The translations under genes and the position numbers were made by a program. The notes below the pieces were generated by a model. The model was not told the origin of the DNA. It worked only from the letters and a program-made list of their open reading frames with translations, and made no database searches. From Henricia sp. BOLD:AAB3569 (taxonomy: Eukaryota; Echinodermata; Asteroidea; Spinulosida; Echinasteridae), in contig JBBELK010000093.1 in the NCBI GenBank assembly GCA_037783545.1, positions 1-64,000 of the forward strand: DNA of 64,000 nucleotides, in the 5' to 3' direction. Each line of letters starts with the position of its first letter. Position 1 is the first letter of the stretch. Shown piece by piece: positions 53,381 to 64,000 of the stretch.

Positions 53381-54802
53381 CAACATGAAGTAAAACCAGC
53401 CGCGATTGTTATGACAGAAGCAACTCGCACTTCGCCATGGTTTCTACGGCTGGAAATAAAACTATAACTCACAAAGACATGTGATTTATCCGAACCAGAA
53501 ATATGGTTCAAATAATCACGTGACCTTGATTTTTTGAAAAATGCTCAAAAACGGCAAAATTTGATGCTTATGGTTTGTTTTTAGGATCTATTATCTTTTA
53601 GAATAATTGCATGCTTGTCCAAAAAATACATTTGAACGCAAAATAACGAAAAATATGAATACTTGTTTTAGGAAAACGAAAATGTGTGTTCAGTCCATCA
53701 GTGGGTAAATGCGTGAAACGGATTGACGCTTTCATTGCGAGGCAAAAGTGCGAAGTCGGCCAAGAAAACCTATATTAAATTGAAGAGATTGTCAGCACAG
53801 ATTAATACTTCAAAGTCGTCAACGACTTTAGCACAGCGCTCTTTGCGGGCAATTTTAACCACAATCGTCATTTTTGTTTTCATCTACGGGGACAATATCG
53901 ACATCGCAAAATTGATAAATATGTGAAAAGACAAGCGACCGTTTTATGCATCTTTGCTTTGTTAGCAGCTGGTCCATACAGTATGTTTATATACAATACC
54001 ATAAATTTGTTTGTTCATAATTAGGCTATACTCCGAAAATAGATTAGTTGCTTTCCTTTTCAACTTGTTTACACTGATGTGAATAATCACGAATCTGTGT
54101 CGTTTAAATTATTACCACGTCTCTTTGTGCGTGGTTGTTTGTTTGTTTGGTTTTTTGGGGTTTATCATGTTCCTGCTTTGAGACCGATTTTCCTCAATCA
54201 TCTGCATTGTACATCATTGACCTTTTTGTTCGTTTGTGTTCTTCTTTTCTTTTTTCCCCACGAATTTGTGGGCTATAGCGATCACGCACAATGCCGAACA
54301 TTTAACAAACCAACAATTTGAGTGCAGTAATTTCCCAAATGTCTACCCGACTGGTGAATTCAGATGACAAGTGTGTGCTTTAAAAAAAGATTTAAATGCT
54401 GACCAACGCAACTTTAAATCGGACGGCTGTTTCCATCATGTCTATAGGTTTTTTTCTCGCTCGAATTCATCAGAAATACATTCGAATTCGTTAGTGAAAG
54501 TACGTATTCGTGCGATTTTGATCAGGACGATATTTTCTCTGCTATTATGGTTGTTATTCATTTCCAAAAAAAACATTGAGTATTCGGTCTTGCTTCAGTT
54601 TGGCACACGTTCAGTTCCCACGGTTTTGCTTTTATTTTTGTTTATGTGCGACTGATTCAGCACTTTGCACATTCAAAACAATTCCACGCAATTCAAACAA
54701 AATAAATATAAGAAAACAGTAAACAGGTTTAAATCAACATTCAGAACAACTTTGTACTTTTAGCGATCATTTCCTTATCTTATCACTGTTTCACTTTTTG
54801 TT
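53381..54802. other. No gene seen
   Basis: AT-rich with short ORFs only. ATTCGTTAGTGAAAGTACGT and CGATATTTTCTC-like blocks near 54.4-54.7 kb recur loosely near 60.2 and 61.1 kb, so this is probably older repeat. Confidence 0.45.
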
Positions 54803-55354
54803 TTAAAGGGCCCCTAAAATGCTCAATAACTTTATGCACAGTTTTTGCTGCATATGAAGGATTACTTGTGTAGAAAGACAATACTGTTCATTTTGATGGC
54901 CATGAATAAAAAGTGGCATTTTTCTTCACATAAACTCACAGAAAGAGGGCGCTGTTTGGGGCATGTCACTTTAGGAATACACAGCAAAAAAGCAAAGAAA
55001 AAAGATAAGACTTCAAACTGGAATTGTGGAAAAATGCTGCAGTTTCCAGCCTTAGTTTTTTTCATGATTTGCAATAGGCAACATGTAAAACAAACCTAAA
55101 CCGTCATGGGTTACAAAAGTTTCAGCAAGTTGGAGAAAATTGTAGAAGCTTTTGTACACAGTTGAATGAGATTTTCCTGTGTTTTCCTAATGTGACATCA
55201 CTCATGCATATGTAAATTTTCATTAGCATAAAAATCAAAAACCTTGATTTTAACCTCCTAAACAACTTCCAAGTAGGTTTTTATGATTGTAAATTATTAA
55301 CTAGTTCCATAGCACAGATTTCATTGATAAAAACACCATTTCAGGGCCCTTTAA
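54803..55354 (-). mobile_element. TTAA-flanked MITE, copy 2
   Basis: Reverse-orientation copy: TTAAAGGGCCCCT ... AGGGCCCTTTAA, 552 bp, with AAAAACCTTGATTTTAAC and AACTTCCAAGTAGG as the complement of copy 1, plus GAGGGCGCTGTTT. Confidence 0.8.
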
Positions 55355-55432
55355 GAGGTATTATGTTCTTCAGTAAAAGTGTTCAAATACTGGGCCCATG
55401 TTCCCGAAGCGTTAGTTAACGTAACGAGACTC

Positions 55433-55638
55433 TAAGCCGGCCGTACATCTTGCGTTCCGACTCCATTGCGATTGCACAGACACGCCAATTTTCGAGCATG
55501 CTCGAAATTCTGCACAAAATCGTGACCACATCGTCATCGGAACGCATCGCAAAACCCGTACACCTTGTGATGCGACTGCACAACATGCGCTATCGTGATC
55601 GGATCATGGACGAAACGCAAGGTGTACGGCCGGCTTTA
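55433..55638. repeat. 206-bp MITE with TAAGCCGGCCGTACA ends
   Basis: TAAGCCGGCCGTACATCTTG against CAAGGTGTACGGCCGGCTTTA. Internal arms also pair imperfectly (GCGATTGCAC / GTGATGCGACTGCAC). Confidence 0.75.
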
Positions 55639-56707
55639 GACCCTCGCCGCTAAGCCATCGCAACGACAAGAGCGCTGTTCTCGAAGCTCTTGTTGCGATT
55701 AATACCTCGTCCGATAAGTTAACGGCCAGTCCAGATTTGTTGTTATGCTCTCGATATGCGTCTGACTGAGGCGTTTCAAAATAAAATGAAATTTCAAATT
55801 TATGCACTGTAACTTGCTGCTCAGCAATCACTATCAGTTATTTCATATATTTCATGAAATGCCTTTCGTGCTGTTGGGCACAAATTTCATTCTGGAATGG
55901 TTGTTTTCGAAATATACATAATTATGTGTCCCATGCGTATAAATGCTTTTTACGTCAACCGAAGAGCACATAGGCCCTAACACCAATGTTGCCGATGTGT
56001 TACTTTGATATATGTTAACTGAAATATTAACGACCCTCCTGAAAAGTACTTTATAACATTGCCACTTCTCAAAATGTATATGGTGTATAGTAGTTCAAAA
56101 CTTTGCGAGACTCGTCGACTTCCGGAGACCTTAGATAGGAATCATATCACGCGTGGCGACCGTTTTCTCGTAACTATTTTGACACCACCGTGACGTCAAA
56201 ATTAGTTTCGCCTACCGATTCGGGGTCCACTATAAAAACCCCATGTCGGGGGGAGGGGGGAGGTATATATAGAAGGACCTTCCGAGGTTCTCCAGAAGTC
56301 CCAGCTGCTGCTGCCTCGGATTTGTATATATACTGCAGAAATCAGTGCACACAACGTGCGTTGTAAGTGGGGAGCACGTGCTTCCTCGGTACGGTCCACG
56401 TGAGTTCTGCGTGCTCATTTGACAGTTGAACTGGGGAAGTGCCGAGTAAGCAAGGACCACGCACTTATCACGTGCGCAGCACGCACGTGCTAAGTGCGCC
56501 GTCCGTAGAGCAACTGACCGTGAGAAAAATTTAAATTTAAACTTTAAACCTTTAAACCTTTAAAAGACTCACGGAGTCAGTGCGTTGTGCGCTTATTGGC
56601 TGTAGAGGGCACGCGCGTCACCCGTACTGGGGGTGAATCCGTAGCCCGAACGCAGCGAAAGTTCCTCGTGCACTAAAAGTGCTGCGGCGTGTCTGCTAGT
56701 CTTGGTG

Positions 56708-56846
56708 CAAGACGATACTGTGTGATATTTGTCATGACCGCCGCGCGCTAACCAACACTCACCGACATTCGCCAAGAGAGGGCGCCATACACTGTACTAT
56801 GGGGACAGGGAACCAGTCTACGTCCGTGCTCTGCAGTATCGTCTTG
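56708..56846. repeat. MITE with CAAGACGATACTG ends, copy 1
   Basis: Begins CAAGACGATACTG and ends CAGTATCGTCTTG. The interior has CGCGCGCTAACCAACACTCA and CCAAGAGAGGGCGCCATAC. Confidence 0.75.
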
Positions 56847-57054
56847 GGACTTTTCCTGGATCCGCTCGGGAAATTCCGAGCGCATTCCAAGCATTGCTCA
56901 TTATGCCATGCATACCTATGACGTAGGGCTTATTAACATATTTCAAGCCGAGCGCTGTGAAGTCTGGTACCTGTACGTACGTCTTATCAAACAGGAAAAG
57001 CACACGTTATCGCGTCAGACAAGTCCGTGCTTTATTTGTTTTTAAAATAAAAAA

Positions 57055-57200
57055 TACGAAAGTGTGGCAAGTTCTTTTTCAATGGATTCAACGAACTTCG
57101 GCTTTGGTTTGTCGGCCCGGCAACCGAAGCCGTTATTTGGCTGAACCCGTACGCTGCAGAAACGTGTCTTTGTTATGATTTCACAAACTGCGAAAACCGT
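57055..57200. repeat. Diverged relative of the 12856-13005 fold-back
   Basis: Central hairpin CTTCGGCTTTGG / CCGAAGCCG and the same order of motifs as the 12.9-kb copy, but the outer ends have decayed. Confidence 0.45.
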
Positions 57201-57479
57201 ACGGCACCAGCACTCGCTAGCTAGCTAGCTAGCGCTACTCAGCCGTCGGACGAGACTGAGAACTAAATGCGTCCTGTGTTTTTGAAGAAAAAACATAATT
57301 TTTTTTACTACTAAAATCACGTTTCCTCGCCAAATTTAAAGATAGTACATGATTGGTAAACTGTTGCAAATAGTTTTATCCCCCTGTGTGATTGAAGATA
57401 TGCATGATTAAAACCAACCTGAGCAAAAACCAGCTCCGTACTTCGTCTAACTTTTGAGAAAACAGACAAAAAAGGTTTG

Positions 57480-57680
57480 CAGTCATTTCCCCCCAAAACC
57501 ACTTCGCCCTGAACCATTTCGCCCTGAACCTCGGCCTGTGCACGAAGTGGTTTTGGGGCGAAAGTAGCATGTGGGCGATGTAGTGTTTGTATGTACGAAG
57601 TGATTTGGGGCGAAATGGCACTCGGGCAAAGTGGTTTGGGGCGAAATGGCACTTGGGCGAAATGGTTTTGGGGCAAATTG
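57480..57680. repeat. Short repeats of GGGGCGAAATGG
   Basis: Several near-copies of TTGGGGCGAAATGGCACT and its complement, with a hairpin at about 57492-57560 (CCCCAAAACCACTTCG / CGAAGTGGTTTTGGGG). Confidence 0.65.
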
Positions 57681-58873
57681 AATGTTTGTCTCATGAGACG
57701 AAAACTAATTGTTTTACTCATTTCTCAAAGACTATAGCACTTCAGACAAAACCATTTCAGGGGAAGTTTTCTACGGTCATCATGTTAATATTGTGTAAGT
57801 TAGGCGTAAATCTGTGAACATTTCTGATTTTCGAGAATAGTGGCAAACGTGTAGGCCTATACAAAAAAATTCTGATTTTTTTTTAAAACAAAAGGTCATG
57901 CGCTGTTTCCGCAAATGATCGACGTCTCGCAGCAACTTGGGGAAAATCAAAAGTTCAATTATGAAGAAAAATGATTCTCTAGCTACACACAATTGAGTTA
58001 CAACACATTTTAGAAATACTTTGGTTGCAAAAATTGACCAAGCGGTTGCTGTGTTATGCTTGGTACAGTTCGTCCATCTCCGTGCGGAATACAGTGAATT
58101 TACCACTAAAAATTGTGACGCTGGCAAAGGGCAGGCTTTAATTTGTGGGCGACAAACAGCACCCGTAGCACACGTTTATTAGAATACAATTTTAAACAAA
58201 TACGAACAAGTGTCCCCATGAACAGTAGACAGTTTCACAAATCTGTCTGGCAAACACGAACCTGGACACGATCGAACTTTTTTTATTTTGGTATATTTAG
58301 CAGGCATCGCATTTTCATTATTCCCGGTCCGGCACACGCAAAATTCTGCAAAATGTGTGCAATGCCGTGCAGCACGCACAGAAACGGTCTCGAAATCGGT
58401 CGGAAAATTGCACTTTCTTTAAGAATGTAAGTCAGTCATTGCACTCGGCTAAAACCTCGATAGGCTACTTGAACCTCAGATGGTGTACAACGTGTATTTG
58501 TGGCCATTTTGAGGTTACTAGCTGTTGCTTTTGGGGGCGTGTGTGGATCGGGAATTCCACCGCGAGGCGCAGGCCGCGCCGGGTAAGTCTATAGGTCGAC
58601 GGCAGCGGAAAATCTGAGCCGTTCTTTTAAATTTTACGTTTATGATTCTCCCCAATTTGTAACACACTTGATTCGGGTATAACGTATATGCTTTTGTTAG
58701 GGATATATGGGACCATGATCTCGTAGGAAGGAAATAACCCTAGCTGTGCAGGCACAGAAAGTTGCCAGGCTGGCATGCTCATTATGTGGAACTCTGTTGA
58801 CCTCTATAATGAATATGTATAAGCTTAGGTTAGAGGTCACACAGTGTCACATACCAACGTTCGACAAATGTCC

Positions 58874-58981
58874 CAAGACGATACTGGAGACTGGTGCGTA
58901 TGGCGCCCTCTCTTGGCGATTGTCGGTGAGTGTTGGTTAGCGCGCGGCGGTCAGTGACAAATATCACACAGTATCGTCTTG
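58874..58981. repeat. MITE with CAAGACGATACTG ends, copy 2 (inverted)
   Basis: Same ends and interior as the 56.7-kb copy in reverse orientation, about 30 bp shorter. The flanking GGTGCAAGAC text is also shared. Confidence 0.75.
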
Positions 58982-59319
58982 CACCAAGACTACGTGTCTG
59001 CGTGCTCCTAAATCCGTACTGAGGCGGTACTCACCACGTACGGATCTCCACGTTTTCGCAAGTAGACAGCACGCACTTGCAAGTACGGTGGGTTGGGACC
59101 GTCGCTTAATGGTTGCACACACAGTAAATAGGGCTCCCATAGGAACCAATGGTAAATGCCCAATTTTCAAAAATCATTTAAAAATACCCACAGCTCTCTC
59201 AGCGTCTGGAGACGACAACCAAAATACACATTGAAATCTCATCTTTTTAATTCTGTTAAATTTTATAGGGGTAATCCGTCACTTTCATTCCATAATTTCC
59301 ACATATGAAACAATATGGG

Positions 59320-59517
59320 GTGTTATGGCCGAGCGGTCTAGTGCGTCGAACTTAGATTTCTGTGCTAGTACTAGAATGTAGGTTCGATTCCGGGCCGCGA
59401 CGGGTTGTGGCACCTGTGCCCTTGAGCAAGGCACTCAACCACACTTGCTCCCATTCCTGTAATTGGCGGTTCTCCGCTGTTGGATGTGGTAAATAAATAA
59501 ATAAAATAAAATAAAAC
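59320..59517 (+). mobile_element. tRNA-derived SINE, second copy
   Basis: Same head, body and AAATA-type tail as the copy in receptor intron 25, with a short deletion after CGACGGG. Confidence 0.85.
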
Positions 59518-60478
59518 TACCCCTGCAAGAGTGAACATTGCCAAACAGACCAGCGCCATTTTGAAAAAAAAGTCACATTCGCTACTGGGGAAAATAGGGC
59601 AACTTTCACGAGCTACATTCTCCAAAATGTTTGTACTTGGAAGAAAAAATACCCCACATCACGATGGTGGCCAGTTTCCCCACAAGACCACACTAGTTCA
59701 GCTCGAAATTCTCTCTAATATAGAATAATTTGAGGGCATACAAAATATTCATGAGCTTGGCGCACAGATCTCTGCCTATTTACTTGCCGGGTGCAACTAT
59801 GTATTAATGTATGAACTCGCGGTGACCTTGTGCCAGTATGCCATGCACGTAGCACGTGGGACTGCATGGGAGCACTGTGTGAATAAACAATATGGGCACT
59901 GCAGGCTGCATGCGCATGTGGGGCTGATAGGGTTAATGGACAGTTTACAACTCAAATCTGTCTTTTTACGGGAATATGCTTTGAAACTTCCACCAATGCC
60001 ATTAATTTACAGCATTGCCTTTAAATCAATGGCATTATGTTAATCAACAGTTTGAACGGATGTATTTACATGCAAAACCTCTGTAAAACCACAAATACTG
60101 TCCGACACCGTTATTGTACACGAAGAAAATCTTGTAATTTTACGGGAATATTTTACAGTGCACTTAATATAGGTTTTCTCGGTCGAATTCGTCAAAAATG
60201 AATTCGATTTCGTGTTTGAAAGTGCATGTTCGTGTAATTTTGATCAGGTCGCTATTTCTCTGGTTCTTATTCATTTTTACGCTTTTACGAGTCCGGCATT
60301 ACTCCTGAAGACGAACAGAGCACGCTGTTCGAAACGTTGAGTTCACACTCACCGGTTCTTTTCAGAACCACACATATACAAATGAGATTCACATGGTGCT
60401 ACCGTAAACCCATACACACGTTGATTTCCACCATGCATAGCTTTAAGTTTTACCCATTTTTACGCTATTCGATTTCGT
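59518..60478. other. No gene seen; possible retroelement scrap
   Basis: CTGAAGACGAACAGAGCACG followed by TGTTCGAAACGTT at about 60305-60340 resembles text often seen near Penelope-like element ends. Too short to assign. Confidence 0.3.
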
Positions 60479-61014
60479 TTAAAGGGCCCCTTATTTAGGA
60501 TTTTTATCAATGAAATCTATGCTTTAAAACCACTCTACTCAGTTAAAGTCATAAAAATATGACTTTGGAGCTTGCTTTGGGGGTTAAAACAAAGGTTGCT
60601 AGTTTTTATGCTAATGAAAATATGCATATTCATGACCAAGGTAGCTATGTCACAAGAGGCAAACACAGAAAAATCACATTCAACTGTGCACAAAAGATTC
60701 CAGTTTGTTTTACATGTTGCCTGCTGTAAGCGATGACAAAACTGGGGTTAGAAACTGCAGCAATTTTCCACAAGTCCAACTTGAAGTCTTATGTTTTTTC
60801 TTAACTTTTCCCTTCTGTCTTCCTTATGTGATGCACTCAAAACAGCGCCCTCTGTCTGTGATTTATTGCAGTGAAATCTTCAAAGTTGAAAAAAGGCCAC
60901 CTTTTATTGATTTTACATCCAAACGAACAATAGTATGTCTTGCTGAACAAGTAATCCGTCATTATGAAGCAAAGCTTAGGCACAAAGTTGTTTAGCATGT
61001 CACAGGCCCTTTAA
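60479..61014 (+). mobile_element. TTAA-flanked MITE, copy 3
   Basis: TTAAAGGGCCCCTTATTTAG ... CACAGGCCCTTTAA, 536 bp, the most diverged of the three but with the same order of internal blocks (GGGGTTAAAACAAAGG, CAGCGCCCTCTGTCTG). Confidence 0.75.
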
Positions 61015-62488
61015 AGACGTTCAAATTTGTGCGCTAAGCTATCCATTTTAGAACGTGCGTCATTCAAATTCACACCATCGAATCGTCACTCAATTTGGCA
61101 CACGCTGAGTTCACGCGTTTTCGTTTATGTGCAACCAGTTTAGCACTTTGCACATTCAAATTAATCACATGTAAATAAAAACCAAATAAGTAAAAGAAAA
61201 CCACTAAAAGGAGTTAAATTACCAACCAGGAAACCTTTGCTTTTAGTGGCAAGCTCTCTTTTTGATCACTTTAGTTGTTTAACCGAGTTTTAATTTTCGT
61301 TTAAGACGTCTTGTTTTCGTCATTAAAATTGTTCCAAAACTGATCAAATAGTCTTTAAGTATATGGGATATACGAAGAACCTTTCCATTCAATTGACACG
61401 GCTGAGATAATAGAGTGAAGCAAAGGGATTCATCACCACGACCTTATGACAAACTAATTGTTTTACTTTTATATTTAAGTGAACGGTGTTAAAGAAACTA
61501 AACGTATATGGTCAAGCTTCTTTTAATTTCAATGTCACAATGCCGAACATGTTTGCCTATTGACAAATTCATTTGACCATAAGGCTCTTGGCGGGAGGCT
61601 TGGGCGAAATTCGTTTATTTTTGCTGGTATTTCCAATTCGTACGAGCGTATAAATTTGATTGCAGAATTTTGCCGATTGCGTGCTTGAAATCCAAAAGTA
61701 ATGCTCTTTTTAAATAATTGAACGGTGATCCAAAATATTGCAAATATTACGACGCATCGAGACGTAATATGGCCGTTTTCCAAAGTTCTCGATTCGGATT
61801 TAGACGGTCTTTGCGATTTCCGTCCTGATCACGTGTACTTTTTTTGTTTGAGTTTTTTGGTGTAGGTTTGACCTACTCTCAACAGCAGTGGACGTCAAAG
61901 CTGTCGTTCAAACCAGGTATTTGCTTAGCCTCGTTAATGCTTCTCAGATGCACCAAGCCCGAGTGCCGTACTTTGCAAATGTACTTGCAAACAGGAAACA
62001 AAAGGTTGAACAATTTTATTTGTTTGTGACAAGTTCGGACAGCATTTCCTTCATTTTATTATTGAATTGATAGATTTTGAACTCCTTTTCCCATTTATCG
62101 GCGTTTGAGCGCCTATAAACGCGGTACGATACGGTAACAAATCAATTCAGTGTGACCTGAAACGAGACTTACACAGTCTATACATGGGACACACGCAATA
62201 CAAAATGCTAATTAACATTTCATTGTTATATAGGCTCACGTATATAAGGCAAGCATGATCTAATGTATGCATGTACAAATTTAATGTGTTTAAAACGGAA
62301 AGGGAAATATGAATAAGAAGAAAAATCCAAAGTGAAATTGATTTCCAAATGACTACATCGTTTCATTCGTATATATTTGGCAACTGCTGACGACGAAATC
62401 AAATAGTCTTTTTCGAAAAAATATACGAACACGAACGACCAAATACGAATGCAAATTCGGAAATTTTCGATACGAGATTGAAGTTAAA
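61015..62488. other. No gene seen
   Basis: AT-rich; no conserved ORF or clear repeat structure recognised. Confidence 0.45.
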
Positions 62489-63419
62489 GCCACGGGCACA
62501 ACGAACCCACGACGCATTTGTGCCACGACACGACAGAAAATTTCGGCAAATCGTGGGTCATCGGGGGTCGTCGCAAGACAGTCCTACGAAATCGTGGCAT
62601 CGACTTGCCGTCGTGAGGCAAAATTGGACACGACGATATTTTGTGGTATCTATGTCTTGTGGCTGTCGTGGGTCTGTCCTACGACAGTCTTGCGACAGTC
62701 TTGCGACTGTCGTGCGATAAATATCTTGTCGTGGGTACCAGAAGAATTGTTTTTAGTCAAACAATCTTACGACTGTTGTACGAATGTCCTACGACTGCCT
62801 CACGACTGTCGCAGGACAGTCGTGAGACAGTTGCAAGATTGTCTAACGAATATTATATGTCGTAAGAGGCTCGCACAACATTGCAAGTACGGTCGTGCGT
62901 TAGTCTTGCGTTAGTCTTGCAACATATTTTCGTTTTTCGAGGGGTATATAGCTCGGGCGAATGAACGCTTGGAAAAAACCCACGACTGTTGAGCGACGGT
63001 TTGTTGTGGTGTCTATGTCTTGTGGCTGTCGTGAGTCTGTCCTACGACAGTCTTGCGACAGTCTTGCGTTATATAGTCGGGAGACGACGCGCGAGCGTTC
63101 CACGAGTAACCCACGACTGTTGTGCGACAGTCTTGCGAAAAACAGCACCCCCCCCCCCCCCCCCCCCCGACAATGCCCGACAACTCACGATGGTCCTACC
63201 GTACGACTGTCGCACGACTGACTTGCGACACACCCACGACGTAACCACGACATATCCTTCTGTCTGTCGCGTTCCCATCGCCAAACGATCTTTAATTTGT
63301 CTTAGCCCTTGTGACCACTTGAAATAGATTTCGGGCATGCATGTTGCAAGATCTGGCCGCGACAAATATTTTATGTGTATACCACGACAAGATTTCGTAG
63401 GATCCGTTGTGCCCCGGGC
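62489..63419. repeat. 930-bp fold-back element built from TCGTG / CACGA words
   Basis: Ends GCCACGGGCACAACG and CGTTGTGCCCCGGGC are inverted copies. The interior is crowded with short inverted words such as CCTACGACAGTCTTGCGACA, GTCGTGGGT and CCCACGAC, so most of it can fold on itself. A run of about 20 C at 63149 interrupts it. Apparent ORFs here are by-products of the repeat. Confidence 0.75.
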
Positions 63420-64000
63420 ATAAACGGAAATTTATTTAATTGAAAAAGTTTTAAAATGTGCGGGAAAACCTTTGCACCAATGGTCGTTTAATTTGAAAAA
63501 AAAGAGGCACACTAATTCGTAAAAACCCCAGCAAATTCCGCCAATACTCATTTATAGTCAGGGAATATTTTCCGATATTTGCCAAATCTGGGAACTAAAT
63601 CCTTACCAAATAATTTCTTCACCAATTTGTTACTGAAGGTGTCTACTAACACCCCTTAAAAAGTTTAAATTCAATTCCCCTAGGAAAGCCCGGGACAGCT
63701 TCTTAAAGATGCAGTACAGACTTAAAAATGTAAAAACTTAAAAATGCAGTACATCGGACAACAGCCGTTGGCAAACGCAAAGTGCCCATTTGTTTTGAAT
63801 AGCGTATACGCTGGGTCAGACGGCTGTTTTGTGTTTCATCTGGCGCAAATGCCGACAGCGTTGTGTGTAGTTCTCCGGCCATGGGATTGCAAAAATATAG
63901 TGTCACATAATTTGGAGAACCCTGGCTGCGTTCCATTTAATCAGAGACCTAGAGATAAATCTGATTTAACCATGTGCTGCCGACGTTCGCTACTGGTTAC
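63420..64000. other. No gene seen at window end
   Basis: The 77-residue minus-strand ORF at 63703-63936 has no recognisable motif. Confidence 0.45.

Noticed and set aside
60296-60345. Penelope-like element end
   Set aside because: The GAAGACGAACAGAGCACG..TTCGAAACG text is typical, but no GIY-YIG or reverse transcriptase sequence is nearby.
62594-63365. ORFs of 70-112 residues at 62.6-63.4 kb
   Set aside because: They are by-products of the repetitive TCGTG/CGACAG words of the fold-back element.

Overview
The window looks like nuclear DNA from a marine invertebrate animal. The evidence is one long multi-exon gene with GT-AG introns, a ribosomal protein gene with a metazoan sequence, tRNA-derived SINEs, many short fold-back elements, and two tyrosine-recombinase (DIRS-superfamily) retroelements. 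A semaphorin/plexin-type receptor with a MET-type kinase, plus frequent ACATGTACATGT-like words, suggests an invertebrate deuterostome (echinoderm, hemichordate or cephalochordate). The sequence alone does not fix the species.

The main host gene runs on the minus strand from 36539 down to 13723. I could chain 27 coding exons in which every junction keeps reading frame. They give a predicted receptor of about 1653 residues: signal peptide, Sema domain, a full plexin-type series (PSI1, IPT1, PSI2, IPT2, PSI3, IPT3 to IPT6), one membrane helix, and a complete MET-family tyrosine kinase with a short tail. Vertebrate MET/RON have Sema, one PSI and four IPTs. This gene therefore joins a plexin ectodomain to a MET kinase, and it is the most interesting object in the window. 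An intact intronless RPL32 gene (28046-28456, plus strand) lies inside intron 3 in the opposite direction. A broken copy of the Sema exon (about 47628-48483, minus strand) lies upstream, between long inverted repeats.

The rest is dominated by mobile DNA. From 1 to 13.7 kb: a 3.6-kb element with 90-bp inverted ends (1044-4626), a tandem fold-back pair (4739-5190), a decayed DIRS-superfamily element (about 5.7-8.7 kb) with gag-like, reverse transcriptase, tyrosine recombinase and SGNH-hydrolase-like parts, an 80-bp tandem array with a 160-bp higher-order period (8811-9450), a duplicated 9.7-11.7 kb block, and a partial second copy of the first element that stops about 13 bp from the receptor stop codon. 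From 36.6 to 46.3 kb: a set of nested insertions (37.5-39.2 kb), and a DIRS-superfamily element with split direct repeats (40617-45679) whose 174-bp A repeats are identical although one carries two SINEs. From 46.3 to 64 kb: the pseudo-exon block, several MITE families including one flanked by TTAA, and a 930-bp fold-back element rich in TCGTG/CACGA words. I saw no host gene in 36.6-64 kb other than the pseudo-exon.
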